44,476 nt of DNA. Origin: Caldiserica bacterium UBA646. GTDB lineage: Bacteria > Caldisericota > Caldisericia > Caldisericales > Caldisericaceae. The stretch is taken from positions 1 through 44,476 of the forward strand of contig DBOM01000069.1 in the NCBI GenBank assembly GCA_002299965.1, given 5' to 3'. This document shows positions 32,012 through 40,319 of this stretch, in pieces. Positions within the stretch are counted from its first letter, which is position 1. Each line of letters opens with the position of its first letter. The notes below the pieces were generated by a model, which worked only from the letters and a program-made list of their open reading frames with translations, had not been told where the DNA came from and did not search any database. A program made the translations under genes and the position numbers.

Positions 32012-32372
32012 CAAACTTCTTGCCTTAATCCTTGTAGTAATTTTCATATTTGCAATTGGGCAATATGCTTTTGTAAGTATAGGTAAGGCAAAAAGAACAA
32101 TCATTATAAGAAGTGATGGAGAAATAGTGCAGCAAATACCGTTAAATGAAACAACAGAAACAATAATCACAATAAAAAGCAAAGAGGGAACGATTACTAT
32201 GCAAGTAAAAAACGGAAAAGTGCATATTATTGAATCTACTTGCCACGATGAACTGTGCATAAAACAAGGATGGATCAGTAAAGCTGGTGAAAGTATAGTT
32301 TGTTTGCCTAATCGCATATCAATTTCCATCGTAGGAGAAGAAAAAAATGAAATCGACTCGATCACATATTAA
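31998..32372 (+). CDS. NusG domain II-containing membrane-anchored protein
   Basis: 124-aa protein with one N-terminal TM helix (LLALILVVIFIFAIGQYAFV) and an extracytoplasmic NusG_II domain with the typical Cys pattern STCHDELCIKQGWI and IVCLPNRI. Function is unknown. Members usually stand between apbE and a Gx-type transporter, as here. ATG 31998 overlaps apbE by 14 nt; a TTG at 31992 is also open. No good Shine-Dalgarno, so coupling is likely. Confidence 0.88.
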   Translation: MEKGDKLLALILVVIFIFAIGQYAFVSIGKAKRTIIIRSDGEIVQQIPLNETTETIITIKSKEGTITMQVKNGKVHIIESTCHDELCIKQGWISKAGESIVCLPNRISISIVGEEKNEIDSITY

Positions 32373-32874
32373 ATTAAAAGAACTCATTTATCTGTCCATT
32401 CTCATTGCATTGGGCATTGTGTTAAACCTGATAGAACCGCCTATATCACCAATACCAGGCTCTAAATTGGGCCTTGCAAACATTGTAATACTGCTCGCAT
32501 TACTTTTCTTTGGAGAAAGTGAAGCAATTGTAGTCGCACTACTTAGAGCTATACTTTCAGCATTTTTTAAAGGAATGCTTCACCCTATCCCCCTCTTTAC
32601 AAGTGTGGGTGGTAGTATAATGGCTGCTATTGCCATGATACTAGTTTATGACCTGTACAGAAAACATTTTAGCATAGTAGGCATAAGTATCATAGGAGGA
32701 ATAGTAAACAATTTAACCCAATTTTTTATCGTACTATATATTACGAAAAACAGTGCTCTCTGGTACTACTTACCAATTCTTCTTTTTCTAGGAGGAATAA
32801 GCGGGTGGGCTATTGGATTAATTACTAAAATACTTTATAATAAAACGAAAGCGGTGGTAAAAAATGGATCGTAA
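32347..32874 (+). CDS. Gx-family membrane protein (heptaprenyl diphosphate synthase component I-like)
   Basis: Integral membrane protein of 175 aa with about five to six TM helices; family motif IEPPISPIPGSKLGLANIV and FKGMLHPIP. The name component I of heptaprenyl diphosphate synthase is historical; the fold resembles ECF-transporter S components, so a small-molecule uptake role is possible. ATG 32347 has GGAGAAG upstream and overlaps the NusG_II gene by 26 nt. Confidence 0.85.
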   Translation: MKSTRSHIKLKELIYLSILIALGIVLNLIEPPISPIPGSKLGLANIVILLALLFFGESEAIVVALLRAILSAFFKGMLHPIPLFTSVGGSIMAAIAMILVYDLYRKHFSIVGISIIGGIVNNLTQFFIVLYITKNSALWYYLPILLFLGGISGWAIGLITKILYNKTKAVVKNGS

Positions 32875-33106
32875 GAGATTTTGGTTAATGATGTCGTATA
32901 TGATTATTGGCGCAATATTGGGAACAATATTAGGCATAGGGCTGGGAAAAGTCTTTCCAATGTTAAATAGTGCTGTTTCATTCGGATTTTCACCGTTTGC
33001 TTTAAATCTTGTAATAATGAATATCACTTTTGGAATTACCTTTTATTTAAACATCGGCACCGTCGTTGGTGTAATATTATTTTTATACCTCTTCCTGATA
33101 ATATGA
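32864..33106 (+). CDS. small two-TM membrane protein, DUF4321-like
   Basis: 80 aa with two hydrophobic segments (about 8-31 and 58-79) and a basic N-terminus, MDRKRFW. Size, topology and position before maf match the DUF4321 family of Clostridia; the assignment rests mainly on context. The start has GGTGG upstream and overlaps Gx by 11 nt; the stop overlaps maf as ATGA. Function unknown. Confidence 0.75.
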   Translation: MDRKRFWLMMSYMIIGAILGTILGIGLGKVFPMLNSAVSFGFSPFALNLVIMNITFGITFYLNIGTVVGVILFLYLFLII

Positions 33107-33648
33107 AATTTATACTCGCATCAACATCGCCCAGACGAATTAATCTCCTTCAGAAATGGCAATTTGACTTTGTCCCAGTTGATTCTCAATACAACGAAAG
33201 GATTTTTACTTACAGCCCTACAGTAACTGCCATGCTAAATGCCTACAACAAAGCATTTTCTACACATAAAAAATATAAAAACAGTATCATTGTGGGAGCC
33301 GACACTATAGTAGTAATAAATAATAAAATCCTTGGAAAACCAAAAAACAAAAGTGAATTAAAAAAAATGCTTCAACTTCTTTCAGAAAATGTGCATCGTG
33401 TAATTACGGGAATTGCAGTTATTAAAAAAGAAAAATTTATGATAGACTTTATAGAAACAAAAGTGAAATTTAAAAAATTGTCTTGTAGCGAAATAAAAAC
33501 ATACATTGCGATAGGAGAAGGATTAGATAAAGCAGGTGGCTATGCTATCCAGGGAGCTGCTTCGAGCTTTGTTGAAGGTATAGACGGCCCGGTAGATAAT
33601 GTAATAGGTATTCCGATAAATCTTCTAAAAAAATTATTAAAAAATTAG
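33103..33648 (+). CDS. maf: Maf-family nucleoside triphosphate pyrophosphatase
   Basis: House-cleaning enzyme that hydrolyses dTTP/UTP or modified NTPs to NMP and PPi. The opening LASTSPRRINLLQ, catalytic GADTIVV, and LGKPKN motifs are visible; AGGYAIQGAASSFVEGIDG closes the active site. At 181 aa the length is normal. Next to mreB as in many bacteria. Confidence 0.95.
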   Translation: MKFILASTSPRRINLLQKWQFDFVPVDSQYNERIFTYSPTVTAMLNAYNKAFSTHKKYKNSIIVGADTIVVINNKILGKPKNKSELKKMLQLLSENVHRVITGIAVIKKEKFMIDFIETKVKFKKLSCSEIKTYIAIGEGLDKAGGYAIQGAASSFVEGIDGPVDNVIGIPINLLKKLLKN

Positions 33649-33659
33649 AGAGGTGAAAA

Positions 33660-34661
33660 ATGGGATTTTTTAACAAAGAATTGGCTATTGATTTAGGCAC
33701 CGCAAACACTGTTGTTTATATGAAAAATAAAGGTATTGTGTTGAGAGAACCATCAATCATTGCACTAAATGCAAAAAACAAAGTTGTTGCAGTAGGAGAA
33801 GAAGCCAAACGAATGGCCGGAAGAACCCCATTTGAAATAAAAGTAATACGCCCATTGCGTGACGGCGTTATTGCAGATTTTGATGTAGCAGAAAAAATGT
33901 TGGACTATTTCATCACAAAAGCCGGTGGAAAAAGAGGGATATTCAGACCAAGAGTACTAATTGGCATACCCTCGGGCATTACTCAAGTAGAAAAAAAAGC
34001 CGTAATTGAAGCATCAACACTTGCGGGAGCAAAAGAAACACTTGTCATTGAAGAACCTATGGCTGCAGCTATTGGAGCTGGATTGCCCATTACAGAAGCA
34101 AGAGGTTCAATGATCGTTGACATAGGTGGCGGTACAACGGAAATAGCAGTAATTTCATTAAAAGGAATTGTAGTAGTTAAATCTTCCCGAATAGCAGGTG
34201 ACGAAATAAATGAATCGCTAATAACATACTTAAGGAGAGAATATAGCTTACTCATTGGAGAAACAACTGCAGAACAAATAAAAATACAAATCGGGAATGC
34301 ATACCCTCTTGGACAAGAAGAAATGATGGAAATAAGAGGAAGAGATCTTATTGATGGACTTCCAAAATCCATACAAATTACATCAGAAGAAATTAGGAAA
34401 GCTTCTCAGTCAATAATAGAAGAAATTTTAGATACAATCAAATCAGCGCTTGAATCCACTCCTCCCGAACTTTCAGCAGATATAATGGATCGGGGTATTA
34501 TGCTCTCCGGAGGCGGCGCCCTTTATAGAAATATTGATAAATTCATCACTCAAAGAACTGGAATTCTTGTCACCATAGCAGACGATCCTCTCTCGTCAGT
34601 CGCACTTGGAGCAGGAAAAGTACTAGAAGACATTAAGATATTCCGCGATACTATAATTTGA
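33660..34661 (+). CDS. mreB: rod shape-determining actin homologue MreB
   Basis: Forms membrane-bound filaments that guide lateral wall synthesis. Phosphate 1 motif AIDLGTANTVVY, phosphate 2 motif MIVDIGGGTTEIAV, adenosine motif MLSGGGALYRN; 333 aa. GAGAGGTG precedes ATG 33660. Starts the mreB-mreC-mreD-mrdA block. Confidence 0.98.
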   Translation: MGFFNKELAIDLGTANTVVYMKNKGIVLREPSIIALNAKNKVVAVGEEAKRMAGRTPFEIKVIRPLRDGVIADFDVAEKMLDYFITKAGGKRGIFRPRVLIGIPSGITQVEKKAVIEASTLAGAKETLVIEEPMAAAIGAGLPITEARGSMIVDIGGGTTEIAVISLKGIVVVKSSRIAGDEINESLITYLRREYSLLIGETTAEQIKIQIGNAYPLGQEEMMEIRGRDLIDGLPKSIQITSEEIRKASQSIIEEILDTIKSALESTPPELSADIMDRGIMLSGGGALYRNIDKFITQRTGILVTIADDPLSSVALGAGKVLEDIKIFRDTII

Positions 34662-35473
34662 AAAAAAACCAACACCTTAAAATATTAATAATCCTTTTTC
34701 TTGTTGTTCTTCTAATATTTATTGCGGGACTCGCAGGAAGAGGCATTACACTGTTTGGTATAGCAGATTTTTTGTTTATACGACCAGTTTCTAATGTCAC
34801 AAACTATATAAATAAAACAAAAGCGCAGATACATGAACTGTCCAGTCTAACAAAAACTAAACTACAGCTTGAAAACGAAAATACCGAATTAAAGAAAGAA
34901 ATGAGTATATTAGAAGAAAGGATAAAATTAATCCAGGGAATTTATGAGGAAAACGAACGACTAAAAAATATCCTGGAGCTTAAAAAAAGGTACGACTTCG
35001 AATATAAAGCAGCCACCGTAGTAAGTATTTTGACAGACAATTTTAACATAATAATCATCAATAAAGGAGAAAAGGATGGAATAAAAATAAATATGCCAGT
35101 TGTTTGCACTTATGATGGGAAGACAATAAATCTCGTAGGCATTGTTATCGATACATCTTCCAACTTCTCTAAAGTGCTAATCGCAACGGACCCTGATTTC
35201 CATGTGGGGGCAAAAGATATGCAAACGGGCGAAATAAGCGTTGCGCAAGGAAATGGGAAAAACCTTTCCATCGTCATGAAAATTTCGCTCCCAAAAATGC
35301 AAAATGGGGACCTCGTCACAACAACTGGAGTAAGTGACATCTACCCTGAAAATATTATTATCGGTAAAGTTAGCGATATTAAAAAGAAAAGTAGTTCTAC
35401 AACCGAAATAATAATAAGCCCTTATGTAGATTTTAACACCCTATACGAAGTAATGGTTATATACGAAAAATGA
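34658..35473 (+). CDS. mreC: rod shape-determining protein MreC
   Basis: Bitopic elongasome scaffold of 271 aa: TM helix at about 8-27, coiled coil at about 60-110, then two beta-barrel domains outside the membrane (INKGEKDGIKINMPVV, TTGVSDIYPENIIIGKV). TTG 34658 overlaps the mreB stop as TTGA and no Shine-Dalgarno is seen, so coupling is probable; no early ATG exists. Confidence 0.94.
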   Translation: MKKNQHLKILIILFLVVLLIFIAGLAGRGITLFGIADFLFIRPVSNVTNYINKTKAQIHELSSLTKTKLQLENENTELKKEMSILEERIKLIQGIYEENERLKNILELKKRYDFEYKAATVVSILTDNFNIIIINKGEKDGIKINMPVVCTYDGKTINLVGIVIDTSSNFSKVLIATDPDFHVGAKDMQTGEISVAQGNGKNLSIVMKISLPKMQNGDLVTTTGVSDIYPENIIIGKVSDIKKKSSSTTEIIISPYVDFNTLYEVMVIYEK

Positions 35474-35910
35474 AAAAGAAAGCAATACTGTTTTTGCTGT
35501 TTTCGATATTGTTCATCATGGTTGATATTACGCTGTCAAATACACTAAGAATTATTTTTTCATTTGCATACATAGCCTATATTATTGCAATTTTAGACGT
35601 GCCGTATAATTTTTATTTTGCAGTTATCTTCGGTTTTTTGTTTGACATTGTTTTCAGTCAATATATAGGACCATTTATGTTTCTTTTTTTTCTTATATCC
35701 CTCATATCGTACACAATATGCACATTTTATAATATTAAAAAATTAGCACTGCAGCTCATACTAGTCCCGCTGTGTTTTATTCCATTCGCACTGATAAATA
35801 AAAATATGAATGAAATCTTTTACTACATACTCTTTACTGAAATTGCAGCGTTTGTCACCTATTGGTTGCTAAATAATGTCAGCAAAAGGATAGATTATGA
35901 AAAAACTTAG
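35470..35910 (+). CDS. mreD: rod shape-determining protein MreD
   Basis: 146-aa integral membrane protein with about five TM helices. Sequence is weakly conserved in the family, but the helix pattern, the FGFLFDIVFS segment and position between mreC and the PBP2 gene settle it. ATG 35470 overlaps mreC as ATGA and its end overlaps mrdA by 14 nt. Confidence 0.92.
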   Translation: MKKKAILFLLFSILFIMVDITLSNTLRIIFSFAYIAYIIAILDVPYNFYFAVIFGFLFDIVFSQYIGPFMFLFFLISLISYTICTFYNIKKLALQLILVPLCFIPFALINKNMNEIFYYILFTEIAAFVTYWLLNNVSKRIDYEKT

Positions 35911-37642
35911 CGAAGAATCAAAAGAAAAACTCCTTTATATAATTATTATCATGCTTACTGTTATTTTACTGTCACGATTGCTATACCTACAGGTTTTAAA
36001 GGGAGATTCCTATCTTGAGCAATCTAAATATAACAGTGTCAGAATGGAAGATCTTCAACCTATCCGAGGAAAAATTCTAGATAGAAATGGAGTAGTCCTT
36101 GCAGAAAATATTCCTTCGTATGATCTTGAAATAGTCCTGGAAGACCTACAGGATAAAGATAGGGAATTAACTTTTCTTTCTTCCATCATAGAAATGGAAA
36201 AACAAGACATCGAAAATATTATTGAAAAAGCTAATTTACCGATTTACGCTCATATAAAAATAAAGGGGGAACTAACAGAAAAAGAAGTAATACAGATAAA
36301 AGAACACTCATTTGAGCTTCCCGGAATAACAGTTAGTACCACAAGCAAGAGATATTACCCATTTAAAAACATTGCAGCACCAATTATAGGCTTCATCGGG
36401 CCTCCAACGAAAGAAGACTTAGAAAAAGATAGTTTCTACGGTCCCAATTTCATAATAGGCAAACAGGGGATAGAAGCCGAATACGAAAAATTTTTAAGAG
36501 GAGAAAAAGGGAAAGAGGTAGTACAAGTAGATGCATCCGGAAGAATCCGAGATGTATTAGATAGTATGCCGTCTGAACCAGGAAATGATATTTATCTAAC
36601 TATTGATATAATACTGCAAGAAGAGTTAGAAACCATCATAGGAGACAGAAAAGGCGTTGCTATCGCAATCGATCCTAATAATGGAGAAATCCTTGCCATG
36701 GTATCACACCCGTCCTTTGATCCAAATCTATTTGTATCAGGAATTAGCCAGCAAGCGCTAGATAAGCTCTATGCTGAAAATGCATTTATCAATAGAGCTG
36801 TCCAGGGACAATATCCACCTGGCTCAGCGTTTAAACCTATAACGCTTATTTCAGCTCTAAATGAAGGAATTATCACTACAAAATCTGTTATTTATTGTGA
36901 AAATTCAATTGTTGTAGGAAACAGAAGGTTTAGAGATTGGATCTATCCCTCCGCCTTCGGATATCAAAATCCAGTACAAGGTCTTGCAAATTCAAGTGAC
37001 GTGTTCTTCTATACAATCGGATTAAAAACAGGAGTAGAAAAAATTACAAAATATGCAAAACTCTTTGGTCTAGGAGATAAAACATGGGTAGATCTTCCGA
37101 CAGAAAATACAGGATTGGTACCTACTACGCAATGGAAACAAGAAAATATAGGAGAAAACTGGTATCCTGGAGACACAGCCAATCTTTCTATCGGCCAAGG
37201 ATACCTACTTGTTACTCCGCTACAAATGGCTATAATGTATAGTGGTATTGCTAAAAATGGTATTGAATACATGCCTCATTTTTTTTTAAAAGCAATTTCT
37301 CAGGAAGGAAGCATTGTTGAAGAATTTACTAACAGTATAATGAGAGAAATAAATATTAACAGTGAAATTTTAGATACTGTAAGAGATGGAATGGAGGCAT
37401 TAGCAAAACAATCAGATATGAAAATATTAAGTGCCTATGGAGGAGATGTCTGCGCTAAAACAGGAACAGCAGAAGTAGGAGAAACTGAGGTAAACCACTG
37501 GCTTATTGCATTTGCGCCACGTGAAGAGCCAGAGATAGTGGGATTACTTTTCTTCGAGCATTCTGATTTTCCATCCAGCCATTCCCTTGCGCCACTTATG
37601 TCAGACTTGCTTAAAAAATTTTTTAGTATAAAAAGTAAATAG
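35897..37642 (+). CDS. mrdA: penicillin-binding protein 2 (elongasome transpeptidase)
   Basis: Class B PBP of 581 aa. N-terminal TM anchor (about 11-32), pedestal domain, then transpeptidase: nucleophile motif SAFK at 310-313, SSD at 366-368 and KTGTAEV near 515. Works with RodA in lateral peptidoglycan synthesis. AAAGGA lies 6 nt before ATG 35897. Slightly shorter than the E. coli enzyme. Confidence 0.96.
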   Translation: MKKLSEESKEKLLYIIIIMLTVILLSRLLYLQVLKGDSYLEQSKYNSVRMEDLQPIRGKILDRNGVVLAENIPSYDLEIVLEDLQDKDRELTFLSSIIEMEKQDIENIIEKANLPIYAHIKIKGELTEKEVIQIKEHSFELPGITVSTTSKRYYPFKNIAAPIIGFIGPPTKEDLEKDSFYGPNFIIGKQGIEAEYEKFLRGEKGKEVVQVDASGRIRDVLDSMPSEPGNDIYLTIDIILQEELETIIGDRKGVAIAIDPNNGEILAMVSHPSFDPNLFVSGISQQALDKLYAENAFINRAVQGQYPPGSAFKPITLISALNEGIITTKSVIYCENSIVVGNRRFRDWIYPSAFGYQNPVQGLANSSDVFFYTIGLKTGVEKITKYAKLFGLGDKTWVDLPTENTGLVPTTQWKQENIGENWYPGDTANLSIGQGYLLVTPLQMAIMYSGIAKNGIEYMPHFFLKAISQEGSIVEEFTNSIMREININSEILDTVRDGMEALAKQSDMKILSAYGGDVCAKTGTAEVGETEVNHWLIAFAPREEPEIVGLLFFEHSDFPSSHSLAPLMSDLLKKFFSIKSK

Positions 37643-37651
37643 GAGGATAGG

Positions 37652-38266
37652 ATGGAAAAGCCAGCTTTATTAAGAGGAACAGGAGAAGGCATTACAATGG
37701 TGCTTAACCCAAACGCCCAATTTCACGAAATACTTGAATTTCTCAAAGGAATACTAGAGGAAAGAAAAACATTTTTTTCCGGAGGCGCAGTTACCGTTGA
37801 TCCAAATGGAGTACCTCTTGGAGAAAGCGAAATAAATTTAGTGAAAGAGTTATTCCAAAACTTTGGAGTTGAATTCAAACTGAAGGGCGGCATAGAACTT
37901 CACGAAAAAGAAGAATTAGAAGCAGTCCCTGAAAATAAAGAATCCGTTGTAATACAACAAACTTTAAGATCCGGGCAATGCGTTAATTCTCAAGGCAATG
38001 TTGTAATACTGGGAGATGTCAATGAAGGTGCTGAAATAAACACAACTAAAAGTGTATATGTCTTTGGCATCATAAGAGGTATAGTAAATGCCAGGGACCA
38101 TATCGTTTCTCTTGGATTCCAACCATTGCGTATGACTATTAACGGTATACAATTCGATGAAAAGTTTGTCGAAAAAACATACAGAAAACCAAGAATTGCG
38201 CAGGTTGTAAATGGAAAAATTGTAATAAAAATACTTGGGGAGAAAAAATCTTTGAGGAGAAAATAA
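37652..38266 (+). CDS. minC: septum site-determining protein MinC
   Basis: FtsZ antagonist of 204 aa. The N-terminal half (about 10-90, EILEFLKGILEERKTFFSGG) matches the FtsZ-binding domain; the C-terminal beta-helix has LRSGQCVNSQGNVVILGDVN and GIIRGIVNARD, binding MinD. The usual glycine-rich turn after VxAG is changed to ARDHIVSLGF, a mild divergence. AGGAGG precedes ATG 37652. Confidence 0.94.
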   Translation: MEKPALLRGTGEGITMVLNPNAQFHEILEFLKGILEERKTFFSGGAVTVDPNGVPLGESEINLVKELFQNFGVEFKLKGGIELHEKEELEAVPENKESVVIQQTLRSGQCVNSQGNVVILGDVNEGAEINTTKSVYVFGIIRGIVNARDHIVSLGFQPLRMTINGIQFDEKFVEKTYRKPRIAQVVNGKIVIKILGEKKSLRRK

Positions 38267-38268
38267 TA

Positions 38269-39054
38269 ATGGGGAGAGCAATAGTTATAACATCTGGTAA
38301 AGGGGGAGTTGGAAAAACAACAATCACAGCAAACCTTGGTGCATCCCTTGCAAAACTTAAGAAAAAAGTTGTTTTAGTAGATATGGATATTGGACTGAGA
38401 AACCTGGATGTTGTAATGGGACTGGAAAATAAAATCGTATACAACATAATAGACGTAGCAGAGGGAAGATGCAAAATCGTACAAGCATTGGTGAGAGATA
38501 AACATCTTAATAACTCTTTATTTCTTCTTCCTGCATCCCAAATACATACAAAAGATGATATAGACATAGATAAAATCTGCGAAATAATAAGAGCAATAAA
38601 AGGAAGCTTTGATTACGTACTTGTTGATTCTCCGGCAGGCATTGAACATGGATTTGATTCCGCTATCACCTCCGCAGATGAAGCACTCGTCGTAGTAACT
38701 CCTGATGTTTCCTCAATAAGAGACGCCGATAGAGTAATTGGATTGTTAGAAAATAGAGGGATAGACGGCACGTCCTTAATAATAAACCGACATAATCCCG
38801 AACTTGTCAAAAGAAAAAAAATACTTGATGCAGAAAGCATCGTAGATGTGCTTGGAATTGATTTGATAGGGATTATACCCGAAGATCCCCAGGTAATGGA
38901 ATTTACAAATAAAGGCGAAATTCTCGCTCTCCATAAGAATAATCTGACAGCAAAAGCCTTTCAAAATACAGCAAAAAGAATTGAAGGCGAGAATATCCCA
39001 TTTTTGAATCTCAAAAAAAAGAAAAGTTTTTTGAATCTATTTAAGAAAAAATGA
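38269..39054 (+). CDS. minD: septum site-determining ATPase MinD
   Basis: Deviant Walker A ATPase, 261 aa: GKGGVGKTT at 10-18, Walker B VLVDSPAGIE. The Lys/Phe/Leu-rich C-terminus (FLNLKKKKSFLNLFKKK) is the amphipathic membrane-targeting helix, with a tandem FLNL...K repeat. It recruits MinC to the membrane. It starts 2 bp after minC. Confidence 0.97.
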   Translation: MGRAIVITSGKGGVGKTTITANLGASLAKLKKKVVLVDMDIGLRNLDVVMGLENKIVYNIIDVAEGRCKIVQALVRDKHLNNSLFLLPASQIHTKDDIDIDKICEIIRAIKGSFDYVLVDSPAGIEHGFDSAITSADEALVVVTPDVSSIRDADRVIGLLENRGIDGTSLIINRHNPELVKRKKILDAESIVDVLGIDLIGIIPEDPQVMEFTNKGEILALHKNNLTAKAFQNTAKRIEGENIPFLNLKKKKSFLNLFKKK

Positions 39055-39146
39055 TAAATGATAAACAAATAGAATTTCCCGGATACAGAAACACAAAAAT
39101 CAAATCTCCTTTCTCATGCAATTCTTAAAGAAATGAAGAGGAAATT

Positions 39147-39260
39147 TTGAGTGTAATAAATAGATATTTAGATATCAATAAAAAACATACCCACCTGGTA
39201 ATAAAAAGAAAAAACAAAAAAATAATTATAAAAACAACCACTCCAGTAAAAGAGGAATAA
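39147..39260 (+). CDS. MinE-like topological specificity domain; gene truncated or interrupted
   Basis: TTG 39147 with AGAGGA upstream opens 37 codons (SVINRYLDINKKHT...). In the same frame the upstream codons back to TAA 39126 read RNEEEIL, giving EEEILSVINRYLDIN. This matches the MinE core DILEVICKYVQID, and the C-terminus KKIIIKTTTPVKEE matches the MinE strand before LPE. That frame also holds ATG 39051 (overlapping the minD stop as ATGA) but TAA 39126-39128 interrupts it after 25 codons. A +1 shift at TGA 39134 would give MQFLKK-EEEILSVI. So this is either a minimal MinE, a broken minE, a recoded gene or a sequence error. It ends directly before the rodA GTG. Confidence 0.55.
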   Translation: MSVINRYLDINKKHTHLVIKRKNKKIIIKTTTPVKEE

Positions 39261-40319
39261 GTGAGAAAAATTCCCATATTTTTACTGCTAATATTAATTT
39301 CTTTATCATTTATTTCGATATTCTCATTGCATTTCACCAGTACAAATACATTGCTGGTTAAAAAACAACTAATTTACATCCTGATCGGATTTATAACATT
39401 ATATGTCATGCTCCTTTTTGATTTCAGAAGTTTAAAATATTTCATATGGACCATATATTTCGCAGGAATAGCCGCTCTCATTGCCGTAGCTACTATCGGA
39501 AAAGGAGCTTATGGAGCACAAAGGTGGATTTCGCTAAAAATTTTTAATATTCAACCTTCTGAATTTGAAAAAATTATACTTATTTTATGCCTATCTTATA
39601 TTCTTTCGCGAGATCAAAGTGATATAAAAAAATTTATTTCATCAACAGCGATTTTTTTGCTTCCAGCATTATTCATACTTAAACAACCTGATTTGGGAAC
39701 AACTATTGTCATTTTTACCATCTATCTTGCTCTATTATTATTCTCACTTGATTTAAAATATTTCTTTTCTATTGCTACATTCTCGGCTATATCCATACCT
39801 TTTTTCTTTGAATTACTTAAGCCGTATCAAAGAGAAAGAATTATCACCTTTCTAAATCCGCGAATGGACCCCCTCGGCAGTGGGTATAATGTCATTCAAT
39901 CTATAATTGCAATAGGTTCTGGAAAAATATCAGGAAAATGGTTTGAAAGTACACAAACAAGCTTACATTTTGTGCCAGTTCAATATGCAGATTTTATTTT
40001 CTCAGTCATTGGTGAAATGGGGGGCTTCATTGGAGCATCTATATTGCTTTTACTGTATATCACACTCTTCCTTTTTATGATAAAAGTATACAAATCCGTA
40101 AACGACCTTTTCGGCAAATACATCATAGTAGGCATATTCATAATGTTCATCACCCAAATATTTATAAATATAGGCATGTGCATTGGCATAACCCCGGTAA
40201 CTGGTATCCCACTACCGTTTATAAGCTTTGGCGGAAGCTCAACGCTGGTTAATTTTATTGCTATTGGGTTAGTAATAAATATCTATGTATACAGGGAGGA
40301 TATGAATATTTCAATATGA
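39261..40319 (+). CDS. rodA: SEDS peptidoglycan polymerase RodA
   Basis: Polytopic glycosyltransferase (352 aa, about ten TM helices) paired with PBP2. SEDS motifs: AQRWISLKIFNIQPSEF, LKQPDLGTTIVIF, and GMCIGITPVTGIPLPFISFGG (in two parts: the loop TPVTGIPLPF and ISFGGSS). The start is GTG 39261 with GAGGAA upstream. Separated from mrdA by the min genes, as in several Clostridia. Confidence 0.95.
   Translation: MRKIPIFLLLILISLSFISIFSLHFTSTNTLLVKKQLIYILIGFITLYVMLLFDFRSLKYFIWTIYFAGIAALIAVATIGKGAYGAQRWISLKIFNIQPSEFEKIILILCLSYILSRDQSDIKKFISSTAIFLLPALFILKQPDLGTTIVIFTIYLALLLFSLDLKYFFSIATFSAISIPFFFELLKPYQRERIITFLNPRMDPLGSGYNVIQSIIAIGSGKISGKWFESTQTSLHFVPVQYADFIFSVIGEMGGFIGASILLLLYITLFLFMIKVYKSVNDLFGKYIIVGIFIMFITQIFINIGMCIGITPVTGIPLPFISFGGSSTLVNFIAIGLVINIYVYREDMNISI

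Noticed and set aside
32981..33106. DUF4321-like ORF as a spurious frame
   Set aside because: It was kept as a gene: good Shine-Dalgarno, two clear TM helices, and ATGA overlap with maf.
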